Shown: in pieces, positions 6,250 to 11,866 of the stretch | How the letters are laid out: every line of letters begins with the position of its first letter | How positions within the stretch are numbered: position 1 is the first letter of the stretch | NCBI GenBank assembly: GCA_029012165.1 | Contig: JAQXLO010000219.1 | Coordinates: forward strand, 1-11,866 | DNA length: 11,866 nt | Source: Oscillospiraceae bacterium | GTDB taxonomy: Bacteria; Bacillota; Clostridia; Oscillospirales; Acutalibacteraceae | Direction: 5' to 3' | Notes under the pieces: model-generated | What the model was told of the DNA's origin: nothing | The model's database searches: none | What the model saw: the letters and a program-made list of their open reading frames with translations, nothing else | Program-made: the position numbers and the translations under genes

Positions 6250-6306
6250 GGTCATTCGGCCACAGATCGCCTGTGGCAAGGATCGCAGACCTTCGCTCGG
6301 GTCTGC
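6250..6306 (-). promoter_or_regulatory. Structured rpsF leader, candidate bS6:bS18 autoregulatory RNA
   Basis: The roughly 100-base leader between the promoter and rpsF contains two perfect 7 bp hairpins on the minus strand: GCAGACC/GGTCTGC (6306-6285) and GCCACAG/CTGTGGC (6277-6259). The second is followed directly by CCGAAT. GACC at 6253-6250 could pair with GGTC at 6291-6288, closing an outer stem that leaves CCG unpaired and excludes the first hairpin. Known rpsF leaders in many bacteria bind the S6:S18 complex through a CCG in a bulge beside a hairpin. The match is by inspection only. Confidence 0.5.
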
Positions 6307-6341
6307 CATGCCGCGCGAAAAAAATTACACGGCAAGATATT

Positions 6342-6369
6342 ATTATAACAATTTTTGCATATTTGTCAA
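6342..6369 (-). promoter_or_regulatory. Strong extended -10 promoter of the rpsF operon
   Basis: On the minus strand TTGACA (6369-6364) and TATAAT (6347-6342) are both perfect, with a 16-base spacer, and TG lies one base before the -10 (extended -10). Transcription should begin near 6335, leaving a leader of about 100 bases. Such a promoter suits the high expression needed for ribosomal proteins. Confidence 0.88.
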
Positions 6370-6481
6370 GGGTTTTTTCACAATATGGTATTTTTATCCG
6401 ACACATACAAGATGTAGTGTCCGGCGGCATCGGAGAAATCGAAAAAATCGCATCGGAATAGGGTCAAAGGTGGGTTTTGCC

Positions 6482-6562
6482 GTTTCGTTCTTACTTGCAT
6501 AAATTACCATGCGTGCAATATTTTGCACGACCTACACAAACGTTAGCCGACTAACGATTTTT
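6482..6562. repeat. Direct repeat with two palindromes, copy A
   Basis: This non-coding unit contains the palindrome GTGCAATATTTTGCAC (6513-6528) and the hairpin CGTTAG-CCGA-CTAACG (6541-6556), followed by a T run. The stretch from 6511 to 6562 recurs at 6614-6665, an offset of 103 bases, with only two or three differences; the left flank (6482-6510) is looser, with small indels. Between 6310 and 6481 I see no gene, only the rpsF promoter and A/T-rich DNA. Confidence 0.85.
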
Positions 6563-6580
6563 TCACAAGCTGGATTTCCT

Positions 6581-6665
6581 GTTTCGTTTTCGTTTGCTTA
6601 CACAAATTATCTTGCGTGCAATATTTTGCACGACCTACATAAACGTTAGCCGGCTAACGATTTTT
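6581..6665. repeat. Direct repeat with two palindromes, copy B
   Basis: This is the second copy of the unit. GTGCAATATTTTGCAC is unchanged at 6616-6631. The second palindrome is CGTTAGCCGGCTAACG at 6644-6659, a perfect 16-base palindrome where copy A has CCGA in the centre. It ends about 5 bases before the left terminal repeat of composite repeat copy 2. Only two copies exist and there is no adjacent cas gene. Confidence 0.85.
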
Positions 6666-6669
6666 CGCC

Positions 6670-6762
6670 TCATCACGAAAAATTGTGGGATTTGTGCTTC
6701 GCACCGGGGAACCCCCGGCGAGGGTTCCCCACGCCAAAACAGTCCACCGGACTGTTTTGGCT
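6670..6762 (+). repeat. Composite hairpin repeat, copy 2, left part (split by the insertion sequence)
   Basis: The left terminal repeat (TCATCAC ... TTGTGGGATT, 6670-6692) leads into the same three hairpins as copy 1: GTGC/GCAC at 6694-6704, GGGGAACCC/GGGTTCCCC at 6706-6730, and the 12 bp CCAAAACAGTCC stem at 6734-6760. Identity with copy 1 is complete over 70-71 bases and stops exactly where the insertion sequence begins. Confidence 0.88.
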
Positions 6763-6772
6763 CAGACTGTCG

Positions 6773-6810
6773 AAAAACCGTGTTTTGCGATTAGGCAAGA
6801 CACGGTTTTT
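6773..6810 (-). terminator. Terminator overlapping the transposase stop codon
   Basis: AAAAACCGTGT (6773-6783) pairs with ACACGGTTTTT (6800-6810), and the stem extends inward through TTTGC/GCAAG with one G-T pair. The transposase stop codon (6793-6791) is in the loop. Runs of A on one side and T on the other allow termination in both directions. Confidence 0.8.
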
Positions 6811-8212
6811 CGGGTGTTTGGGGTTGTAAAAACGGAAAAACAGTAAAAAGCGCAAGGAAGCTCTCGTTTTTGAACTTCCATTTTGCGATCTTTTTCAGGT
6901 TCATCGCAGCAAACTTAAGCCTAACCCAGTTTGTCACTTGGTTTAGACCTCGGTACGGCGTATAACGCATGGCGTGTTTTTCTTTCGCATCGGCAAACAC
7001 CCGCTCAATCGTTTGACTGCGCATGGCGTAGGTTTCTTTCCCCAGCGGGGAATGCCGAATGTCTTCTGCCTGCTCTATATAATGCTCCCAAATGTGGCGG
7101 CTTACAATCTTTTGTTTGTTTCGACTTTCCGTGCATTGGCTGATTTTATCGCACTTTGCACATTCGCACGGGTTGCTTTTGTATTCCCGATATCCGTCTC
7201 TGTTCGTGGTTGAATAGCTTAATATCTTGTTATTCGGGCAGATGATGCAATCGTAGTATTCGTCATAAACGTACTCATATTTTCTGAAGAAACCTTCCTT
7301 TGTCATCGGTCTTTTGTACGGCATGGACGGGATTCTGCCGTCATCTATAATTTTCTTGCAAATCCACGGTGTTTTATAGCCTGCATCAACGGTTACCACT
7401 TCAATTTCAGGAAATCTTTCGGTTACTTTATCGTAGAGTGCATCAAAGGAAACGCTGTCATTTACATTACCCGGAACTACCGTTACATCCAATACGAAAT
7501 TATTCTTGTCGCACGCCGTCTGTGCTTCATACGCAAAGCATTGCTCATGGTCGCCCTTGTGGAACAGACCGCTTTCCGGGTCTGTTGCCGAAACGGTTTT
7601 CTCTACGGTTTCCTCCCTGTCTTCTTTTTCTTGTAACGGTTTCTTTCCGTGGTCATCCCTGTCTTCGTCGATTTCCTTATGAAGCTGTTCTTCGTAAGTC
7701 CTTACGGCTTTTGGTACATGAACTTTCATTTGCTTTTTGCGGTTGGCGTTGGCTTTGATGTGCGTGGAATCCACAAAAATGACCTCCGGCTTTACATATC
7801 CGCTGTCGATTCCCTCATTGAGTACAAGTGTGAATATTTGCTCGAACATGTCGCTGTCGAATCTGTGCAGGAAGTTGTAGCTGACCGTGGAGAAATGCGG
7901 GATACGCTCCGTCAAGCCGTACCCGATGAACCAGCGATAGGCAACGTTCACTTCGATTTCGGCTACAGTCTGTCTTAAGGAACGGATTCCGTAAAGGTGT
8001 TGCAGCATAACCATCTTCACCAGCACGACCGGGTCAACACTCGGTCTGCCGATTTTGCTGTATTTGCTCTCCACGATGGGATAGATTTTTGTCCAGTCGA
8101 TGGCTCTGTCTATTTTTCTCAGCAAGTGAAACTTGGGTACCAATTCATTCAAGCTGACGATTTCGCCATCGTTTCGGTTGTTCCCCGTTCTCTTTTCTTC
8201 CAGCATTTTCAT
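6791..8212 (-). CDS. IS1182-family transposase
   Basis: This DDE transposase moves the insertion sequence around it. It has an N-terminal DUF772-type region (residues 20-120, with KIGRPSVDPVVLVKMVMLQ and HFSTVSYNFLHRF) and a charged Lys/Glu/Asp linker (170-208). The catalytic acidic residues appear as D148 (FVDSTHIKANANRK), D276 (VTVDAGYKT) and E403 (QTIERVFADAKEKH). A cluster of cysteines at 325-360 (CPNN, CECAKC, C) may bind metal. About 473 residues is full length and there is no frameshift, so it may be active. Start choice is loose: GTG 8215, ATG 8212 and ATG 8206 are in frame, and GGTGAT five bases before 8206 could serve as ribosome site for that ATG. A TATAAT-like -10 lies at 8228-8223, but its -35 is poor. 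Confidence 0.95.
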   Translation of the reverse strand: MKMLEEKRTGNNRNDGEIVSLNELVPKFHLLRKIDRAIDWTKIYPIVESKYSKIGRPSVDPVVLVKMVMLQHLYGIRSLRQTVAEIEVNVAYRWFIGYGLTERIPHFSTVSYNFLHRFDSDMFEQIFTLVLNEGIDSGYVKPEVIFVDSTHIKANANRKKQMKVHVPKAVRTYEEQLHKEIDEDRDDHGKKPLQEKEDREETVEKTVSATDPESGLFHKGDHEQCFAYEAQTACDKNNFVLDVTVVPGNVNDSVSFDALYDKVTERFPEIEVVTVDAGYKTPWICKKIIDDGRIPSMPYKRPMTKEGFFRKYEYVYDEYYDCIICPNNKILSYSTTNRDGYREYKSNPCECAKCDKISQCTESRNKQKIVSRHIWEHYIEQAEDIRHSPLGKETYAMRSQTIERVFADAKEKHAMRYTPYRGLNQVTNWVRLKFAAMNLKKIAKWKFKNESFLALFTVFPFLQPQTPEKPCLA

Positions 8213-8241
8213 CACCGACTATATTATACCACATAATCGCA

Positions 8242-8269
8242 AAAAAGCCCAGCTTTCGCCGGACTTTTT
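8242..8269. terminator. Bidirectional hairpin at the IS right end, upstream of the transposase
   Basis: AAAAAGCCCAGC (8242-8253) pairs with GCCGGACTTTTT (8258-8269) through a four-base loop, with G-T pairs on one strand; on the minus strand the loop is GAAA and the stem is followed by a T run. It lies between the terminal repeat and the transposase promoter, where it would stop transcripts entering from rhaD. Protection of IS expression from outside transcription is inferred. Confidence 0.7.
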
Positions 8270-8279
8270 CGACAGTCTG

Positions 8280-8344
8280 GCAAGCCTTTAAAAAGGCTTG
8301 AGCGAAACTTTTAAGGCAACACCGCACAAATCCGTGATGAACCT
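8280..8344 (+). repeat. Composite hairpin repeat, copy 2, right part
   Basis: The sequence resumes with GCAAGCCTTTAAAAAG as in copy 1. Here it forms a perfect 9 bp hairpin (CAAGCCTTT/AAAGGCTTG, 8281-8299 region). It continues with GCGAAACTTTTAA and ends CCGTGATGAACCT, the inverted form of the left terminal repeat. The internal segment carrying the CCGAC and CCAAAGGC hairpins of copy 1 is absent. The rhaD stop is 13 bases further on, so the hairpin may also end rhaD transcripts, although no T run follows it. Confidence 0.8.
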
Positions 8345-8356
8345 TTTATGATAACT

Positions 8357-9172
8357 TTACAGATTCAGAAAATCCTTGCGGTACTGTACGCCGAAGGCCT
8401 CCGCCAACTCCTGCATTTGCTCGTCCCGGATGGTGTTCAGACGGGGACGATTGCAGGTAAGCATATAGATCTGCGCCGCCTTTTCCACGGTTTCCACCAG
8501 ACCGAACGCTTCGTCCATATCTCTGCCGGCACCGTACAGACCGTGCATTCCCCAGACCACCAGACGGAATTCCTTCATCTTCTCGGCGGTCGCTTCACCG
8601 ATGGTGTTGTTGCCGCAGAGCATCCACGGCAGCACACCCACACCGTCCGGGAACACAACGATACACTCGGTGCACATCTCCCAAAGGGTATGGGTAAACG
8701 CCTTCTCCTCCAAGGGATGGACGAAATTCATCGCCAGCGTGTAGGTCGGGTGGCAGTGCATGACGACACGGTTCTGCGGATCCACAGACAGACGTGCCAT
8801 ATGGCTCATCAGATGCGCCGGCAGTTCGCTGGTGAACTTGCCGCCGTCACTGTAGCCCCACAACAGCTCCGCCGTGGTGCCGTCCTCGGCAATGCGGATG
8901 ATGCCAAGGTTGCGCTCGGGATCCTTTTCCACATTGCGGAAATATTTGCCCGTGCCGGTCACGATAAAGATCTTGCCGATCAGGGGTTTCGCTTCAAAGC
9001 CGGTGGGGATGGTGCGGATGACGTGGGAAAGGTCGAGGTACTCCCCCACTGTCTGCGGGTCCAGCATATAGCTGATGTTGCCGCCGTTGCGCTCGTCCCA
9101 GCCGAGACGGTACATATTGGCGGTGATGTCTTTCATTTCTTCAACAAACGGTGCGGTAAAAATGTCCTTCAT
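8357..9172 (-). CDS. rhaD: Rhamnulose-1-phosphate aldolase
   Basis: RhaD is a zinc-dependent class II aldolase that splits L-rhamnulose 1-phosphate into dihydroxyacetone phosphate and L-lactaldehyde. At 271 residues it is close to the usual length. The family elements are visible: RNGGNISYML at 28-37 (phosphate-binding loop), the catalytic glutamate E116 in SELPAH, zinc ligands H139 and H141 in HCHPTYT, and the third ligand H210 in GMHGLYG. The ATG at 9172 overlaps the rhaA stop by four bases (ATGA) and has GGAG 8 bases upstream within rhaA, so the two genes are translationally coupled. It is the last gene of the unit before the repeat/IS region. Confidence 0.96.
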   Translation of the reverse strand: MKDIFTAPFVEEMKDITANMYRLGWDERNGGNISYMLDPQTVGEYLDLSHVIRTIPTGFEAKPLIGKIFIVTGTGKYFRNVEKDPERNLGIIRIAEDGTTAELLWGYSDGGKFTSELPAHLMSHMARLSVDPQNRVVMHCHPTYTLAMNFVHPLEEKAFTHTLWEMCTECIVVFPDGVGVLPWMLCGNNTIGEATAEKMKEFRLVVWGMHGLYGAGRDMDEAFGLVETVEKAAQIYMLTCNRPRLNTIRDEQMQELAEAFGVQYRKDFLNL

Positions 9173-10410
9173 GCTCTTTTCTCCAATACATCGTGCTCAT
9201 AGTTTTCGATCTCGCCGTACCAATCCTCCGACAGACCTTGACGGCGCAGATATTCTTCCCAAATGTCGCCCAGAGGCATCATCTTTTGCTGCTCCATGGT
9301 GTACATCAGCTTGCCGAATTCGGCATTGTCCTGCATGGCACGCAGGGCATCGTGGGGCTGCAAAAGGGCATACAGCAGCGCCTTTTCCATGGAGCGCTGT
9401 CCGGTGACCCATGCACCGATACGGTTGATGGACGCATCGAAATAGTCCAGACCGATCAGCACCTTGTTCACCGCATCATTGCGGACGATCTCGAGTGCGA
9501 TCTGCTTGAGTTCATCCTCCAATAGCACCACATGGTCGGAATCCCAGCGCACGCCACGGGTGACGTGCAGGGCGATTTTGTCGTGGAACGCCAGCAGGGA
9601 CGGGATCTTGTCGGAAACCACCTCGGTGGGGTGATAGTGCCCGTTGTCCAGCAGACAGCAAATACCTCTGGTGGCGGCATAATTTTGGTAGAATTCGTTG
9701 CTGCCGACGGTGTAGCTCTCCACGCCGATGCCGAACACCTTGCTCTCCACGGCATCCACTACGCCGGGCAGTTTCTCAGCGAAAATTTCATCAAGGCTTT
9801 GACGCAGACGAATACGGGGAGACAGTCTGTCGGCAGGCACATCCTTCAAGCCGTCGGGAATCCAAACGTTTACCAAGCTATGAGAACCCATTTCCTCGGC
9901 AAAATACTGCGCGATCCGCCGGCAGGCAATGCCGTGGCGCACCCAGAATGCACGAACCTCCGGGTCAGGCGAGGACAGAGTCAGTCCGTTTTTCACCATG
10001 GGGTGCCCGAAGAATGTGGGATTAAAGTCGATGCCGTCCAGCCCCAGACGCTTCGCAAACTCCACCCACGGCGCAAAATGACGAGGCTCGTAGGCGTCTC
10101 TGTCCAGTCTGCCCTTGTCGCCGCCGAGAAAGGCGTAGGATGCGTGCAGGTTCAGTCTCTTTTTGCCGGGCATCAGCGATATGGCCTTTTCGATATCCGC
10201 CATCAGCTCCTGCGGCGTGCGGGCACGGCCGGGATAGTTGCCCGTTGTCTGGATGCCGCCGGACAGCGCATCTGCGCCGTCAAAGCCCAGCACATCGTCC
10301 CCCTGCCAGCAGTGCAGAGAGATCGGAATATTTTGCAGTGTTTCCATCGCCTGCTGTACATCCACGCCGACAGCGGCGTACTTTTCGCAGGCAGATTCAA
10401 ATCTTGTCAT
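9169..10410 (-). CDS. rhaA: L-rhamnose isomerase
   Basis: RhaA converts L-rhamnose to L-rhamnulose, the first step of the phosphorylating rhamnose pathway. The 413-residue product has the family N-terminus (ACEKYAAVGVD, then ISLHCWQGDDVLGFD) and GNYPGRARTPQELMADIEKA. Metal-site residues expected from the family are present at E222 (VESKVFG), D255 and H258 (LLDNGHYHPTEV), and D290/D292 (RWDSDH). The ATG at 10410 is chosen because GGGGAG lies about 11 bases upstream; a GTG at 10422 would touch that site. It is expressed from the promoter at 10447-10475 and is coupled to rhaD. A rhamnulokinase (rhaB), needed between the two steps, is not in this window. Confidence 0.96.
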   Translation of the reverse strand: MTRFESACEKYAAVGVDVQQAMETLQNIPISLHCWQGDDVLGFDGADALSGGIQTTGNYPGRARTPQELMADIEKAISLMPGKKRLNLHASYAFLGGDKGRLDRDAYEPRHFAPWVEFAKRLGLDGIDFNPTFFGHPMVKNGLTLSSPDPEVRAFWVRHGIACRRIAQYFAEEMGSHSLVNVWIPDGLKDVPADRLSPRIRLRQSLDEIFAEKLPGVVDAVESKVFGIGVESYTVGSNEFYQNYAATRGICCLLDNGHYHPTEVVSDKIPSLLAFHDKIALHVTRGVRWDSDHVVLLEDELKQIALEIVRNDAVNKVLIGLDYFDASINRIGAWVTGQRSMEKALLYALLQPHDALRAMQDNAEFGKLMYTMEQQKMMPLGDIWEEYLRRQGLSEDWYGEIENYEHDVLEKRA

Positions 10411-10446
10411 TTTTTGCCACACTCCCCATGTTATTTTTGGTCTTTT

Positions 10447-10475
10447 ATTTTATCATTTTTATTTGTAATTATCAA
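10447..10475 (-). promoter_or_regulatory. Promoter of rhaA-rhaD
   Basis: On the minus strand TTGATA (10475-10470) and TAAAAT (10452-10447) are separated by 17 bases, and TG precedes the -10 by one base (extended -10). The -35 overlaps the inverted repeat at 10462-10488. Confidence 0.7.
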
Positions 10476-10488
10476 GCGAAATTACAAA
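10462..10488. promoter_or_regulatory. Inverted repeat between divergent rhaA and peptidase promoters (candidate operator)
   Basis: TTTGTAATT (10462-10470) and AATTACAAA (10480-10488) are perfect complements separated by 9 bases. The repeat covers the rhaA -35 box and ends 5 bases before the -35 of the divergent peptidase promoter. This placement suits a regulator acting on rhaA or on both genes. No regulator gene is present nearby to name it. Confidence 0.5.
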
Positions 10489-10492
10489 AAAC

Positions 10493-10521
10493 TTGACTTC
10501 CCTGCGCAAAATTGGTAAAAT
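10493..10521 (+). promoter_or_regulatory. Promoter of the M28-family peptidase gene
   Basis: TTGACT (10493-10498) and TAAAAT (10516-10521) have a 17-base spacer, with TG one base before the -10. Transcription should begin near 10528, which rules out the in-frame ATG at 10512 and supports ATG 10554. Confidence 0.72.
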
Positions 10522-10553
10522 ATTTTTCATATTTTCAGGAAAGAGTGGTTGAC

Positions 10554-11792
10554 ATGGACTTCAAACCGATCATCGAGCAAAAAGACAAAGCGGCCAAATT
10601 TATGCTGCGGGAGATCACCTACATCTGTAAAAATCTCGGCAAGCGTGATCCCGGCTCCGAGGGCGAAAAAAAGGCTTGCGAGCACATGGCAAAGGTGCTC
10701 AAAGAAAAGTGCGGCTGTGAAAAAGTGAGCGTCGAATCCTTTACCGAGCATCCCGGCGCCTTTTACGGCTGGCTGTTCTTTACCCTGACCTTTGCGCTGG
10801 CTGCCATCGTTTTGTATTTCTTCTATCCCATTGTTTCCGTTATCCTTATCGCTGCCGGTCTGTTGCTGGCTTTGGCGGAATTCGGCGTTTACCTCAAGGC
10901 TGTGGATTGGATCTTTCCGAAAAAAACGGGACACAATGTCACCGCCGTCAAGAGCTGTACCGGCGAAGTCAAGCGCCGCATCTTCTTCAACGGTCATCCC
11001 GATGCCGCATGGGAATGGCCCGTCAACTACAAGCTTGGCGGTGTCGGCTTTGAAGCCCATGCCATCATCGGTTTTGCAGGCGCATTCTACTATCTTGTCT
11101 TAGCGATCCTTCAGGTCGCACAGCATGGCGCCCTTGCGGGTGCGGACGTCTCCTCTACCCTTGGCAAGCTCGGTCTTGGCGGTCTTATATTCGTGCCGTT
11201 TCTTGTGGGGCTGTACTTCATGGTCAACTATCGCCGTGTCGTAGACGGCGCCAATGATAACCTTTCCGGCTGCTATATGGGCATTGCTGTGCTCAAGGCC
11301 ATGAAGGATGCGGGCATCGAACTGGAAAACACGGAGGTCGGCGTTCTGCTCACCGGCTCCGAGGAAGCCGGTCTGCGCGGCGCCAAAGCTTGGTGCAAGG
11401 CGCACAAGGGGGAATATCAGGATGTACCCACCTTCATCATTTCCTACGACACCATCCACGACCCCAAATACCTGATGACCAACTACCGTGACCTGAACGG
11501 CACCGTTAAGGCGGACAAGGACGTTTCCGATCTGTTTATGGAAGCCGCTTCGGAACTGGGCATTGCGTGCAAAAAGGGCATGGTTCCCCCCATGGGCGGC
11601 GCCACGGACAACGCCGCATTCACCCAGGCCGGATTCCGCTCCACGGGCATCACGGGTCTGAACCACAAGCTGGAGTCCTACTACCACACCCGCTACGACA
11701 GCTACGACAACATGAACCTCACGGGACTTTCGGACTGCTTCGCCATCTCGGTCAAGGCGTTGGAAATGTTCGACAACGGCGCAAAGCAGTAA
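10554..11792 (+). CDS. M28-family metallopeptidase with inserted membrane segments
   Basis: This 412-residue protein resembles zinc aminopeptidases of family M28. The expected metal and catalytic residues can be read in order: H148 (NGHPDAAWEW), D235 (GANDNLSG), the E270/E271 pair (GSEEAGLRGA), D299 (ISYDTIHDP) and H378 (YYHTRYDSYDN). Two hydrophobic hairpins interrupt the fold: about 71-112 before the first motif, and about 168-190 plus 208-226 between the first and second ligands, so the catalytic domain is probably membrane-tethered. There is no cleavable signal peptide; the first 65 residues are soluble, so the catalytic face may be cytoplasmic. The ATG at 10554 is chosen from the promoter position and AGGAAAGAG about 8 bases upstream. 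It is a single-gene unit divergent from rhaA. The substrate is unknown. Confidence 0.88.
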   Translation: MDFKPIIEQKDKAAKFMLREITYICKNLGKRDPGSEGEKKACEHMAKVLKEKCGCEKVSVESFTEHPGAFYGWLFFTLTFALAAIVLYFFYPIVSVILIAAGLLLALAEFGVYLKAVDWIFPKKTGHNVTAVKSCTGEVKRRIFFNGHPDAAWEWPVNYKLGGVGFEAHAIIGFAGAFYYLVLAILQVAQHGALAGADVSSTLGKLGLGGLIFVPFLVGLYFMVNYRRVVDGANDNLSGCYMGIAVLKAMKDAGIELENTEVGVLLTGSEEAGLRGAKAWCKAHKGEYQDVPTFIISYDTIHDPKYLMTNYRDLNGTVKADKDVSDLFMEAASELGIACKKGMVPPMGGATDNAAFTQAGFRSTGITGLNHKLESYYHTRYDSYDNMNLTGLSDCFAISVKALEMFDNGAKQ

Positions 11793-11825
11793 ACGGCGTT
11801 CGTCTGCACACAAAAATTCACGTTC

Positions 11826-11866
11826 TTCACGGAAAATTGTGGGATTTGTGCTTCGCACCGGGGAAC
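11826..11866 (+). repeat. Composite hairpin repeat, copy 3 (cut by window end)
   Basis: The left terminal repeat (TTCACGG ... TTGTGGGATT) and the first hairpin GTGC/GCAC are present, followed by the start of the GGGGAACCC stem, where the window ends. Over 22 bases of the terminal repeat it differs from copy 2 at about two positions; from 11847 to the end it is identical to copies 1 and 2. It lies about 35 bases beyond the peptidase stop codon, where no separate terminator is seen. Confidence 0.82.

Larger units (their letters stand above)
6763..8279 (-). mobile_element. Intact IS1182-family insertion sequence (1517 bp)
   Basis: The element is bounded by perfect 15 bp terminal inverted repeats, CAGACTGTCGAAAAA at 6763-6777 and its complement at 8265-8279, and contains one full-length transposase. 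Terminator-like hairpins lie just inside both ends (6773-6810 and 8242-8269). It sits inside a composite hairpin repeat. The bases outside the ends (GGCT on the left, GCAA on the right) do not form an obvious target duplication. Confidence 0.92.

Noticed and set aside
5206..6348. 380-codon plus-strand frame spanning rpsR, ssb and rpsF
   Set aside because: It is antisense to three unmistakable genes and reads through the rpsF leader and promoter; its composition is a shadow of the real genes.
6412..6461. Short plus-strand peptide ending GGIGEIEKIASE as a gene remnant
   Set aside because: It is too short, has no ribosome site, and shows no similarity I can recognise; it may be chance.
6310..6481. 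Chromosomal origin or DnaA boxes near the rpmH cluster
   Set aside because: No TTATCCACA-like 9-mers were found here or elsewhere in the non-coding stretches, and dnaA is not present.
6541..6659. GTTAG-N4-CTAAC palindromes as iron or manganese (DtxR-family) operators
   Set aside because: The resemblance is partial, no metal transport gene is adjacent, and the sites are over 170 bases from the rpsF promoter; the evidence is too thin to name them.
6482..6665. Possible CRISPR array
   Set aside because: There are only two units, each with internal palindromes and a 103-base period; no short uniform spacers and no cas genes are present.
9532..10518. Long open frame on the plus strand opposite rhaA
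   Set aside because: rhaA is certain on the other strand, and this frame lacks a ribosome site and family motifs.
11793..11846. Separate terminator after the peptidase gene
   Set aside because: No stem with a T run is present before the composite repeat; the repeat's own hairpins may end the transcript, but this cannot be shown.

Overview
The window looks like chromosomal DNA from a Gram-positive anaerobe of the class Clostridia, probably near Oscillospiraceae/Ruminococcaceae. This rests on strong AAGGAGG-type ribosome binding sites, consensus sigma-A promoters, an rpmH-rnpA-yidD-yidC-jag block of Firmicutes type, an IS1182-family insertion sequence, and intergenic multi-hairpin repeats. The assignment is inference from gene content; no database was searched.

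Layout. Positions 1-810 (minus) hold the 5' part of an exported protein of unknown function behind a perfect TTGACA/TATAAT promoter. Positions 945-2267 (minus) encode a three-domain protein (XRE-type HTH, P-loop kinase-like NTPase, CYTH/triphosphate-tunnel domain) with an inverted repeat over its -35 box. Positions 2371-2576 carry a composite hairpin repeat, next to the terminator at 2579-2617. Positions 2625-6231 (minus) are an uninterrupted eight-gene run, rpsF-ssb-rpsR-rpmH-rnpA-yidD-yidC-jag, with one strong promoter (6342-6369), a structured leader and one terminator. It combines ribosomal proteins, single-stranded DNA binding, RNase P protein and the membrane insertion machinery. Neither dnaA nor mnmE/mnmG is next to it, so two origin-proximal clusters that are separate in Bacillus subtilis appear joined here.

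Positions 6432-6762 are non-coding and hold a two-copy direct repeat of 103 bp period, then the left half of a second composite repeat. An intact IS1182-family element (6763-8279, 15 bp perfect terminal inverted repeats) lies inside that repeat, whose right end resumes at 8280-8344.

Positions 8357-10410 (minus) are an overlapping rhaA-rhaD pair for L-rhamnose catabolism; no rhamnulokinase gene is present in the window. A divergent promoter region at 10411-10553, with a perfect 9+9 bp inverted repeat, separates them from a plus-strand M28-family metallopeptidase with membrane segments inserted in its N-terminal part. The window ends inside a third copy of the composite repeat.

The least explained signals are the composite hairpin repeat, which has features of a non-autonomous mobile element (terminal inverted repeats, interchangeable internal hairpins, copies at the ends of transcription units), and the HTH-NTPase-CYTH fusion with its candidate self-regulatory operator.
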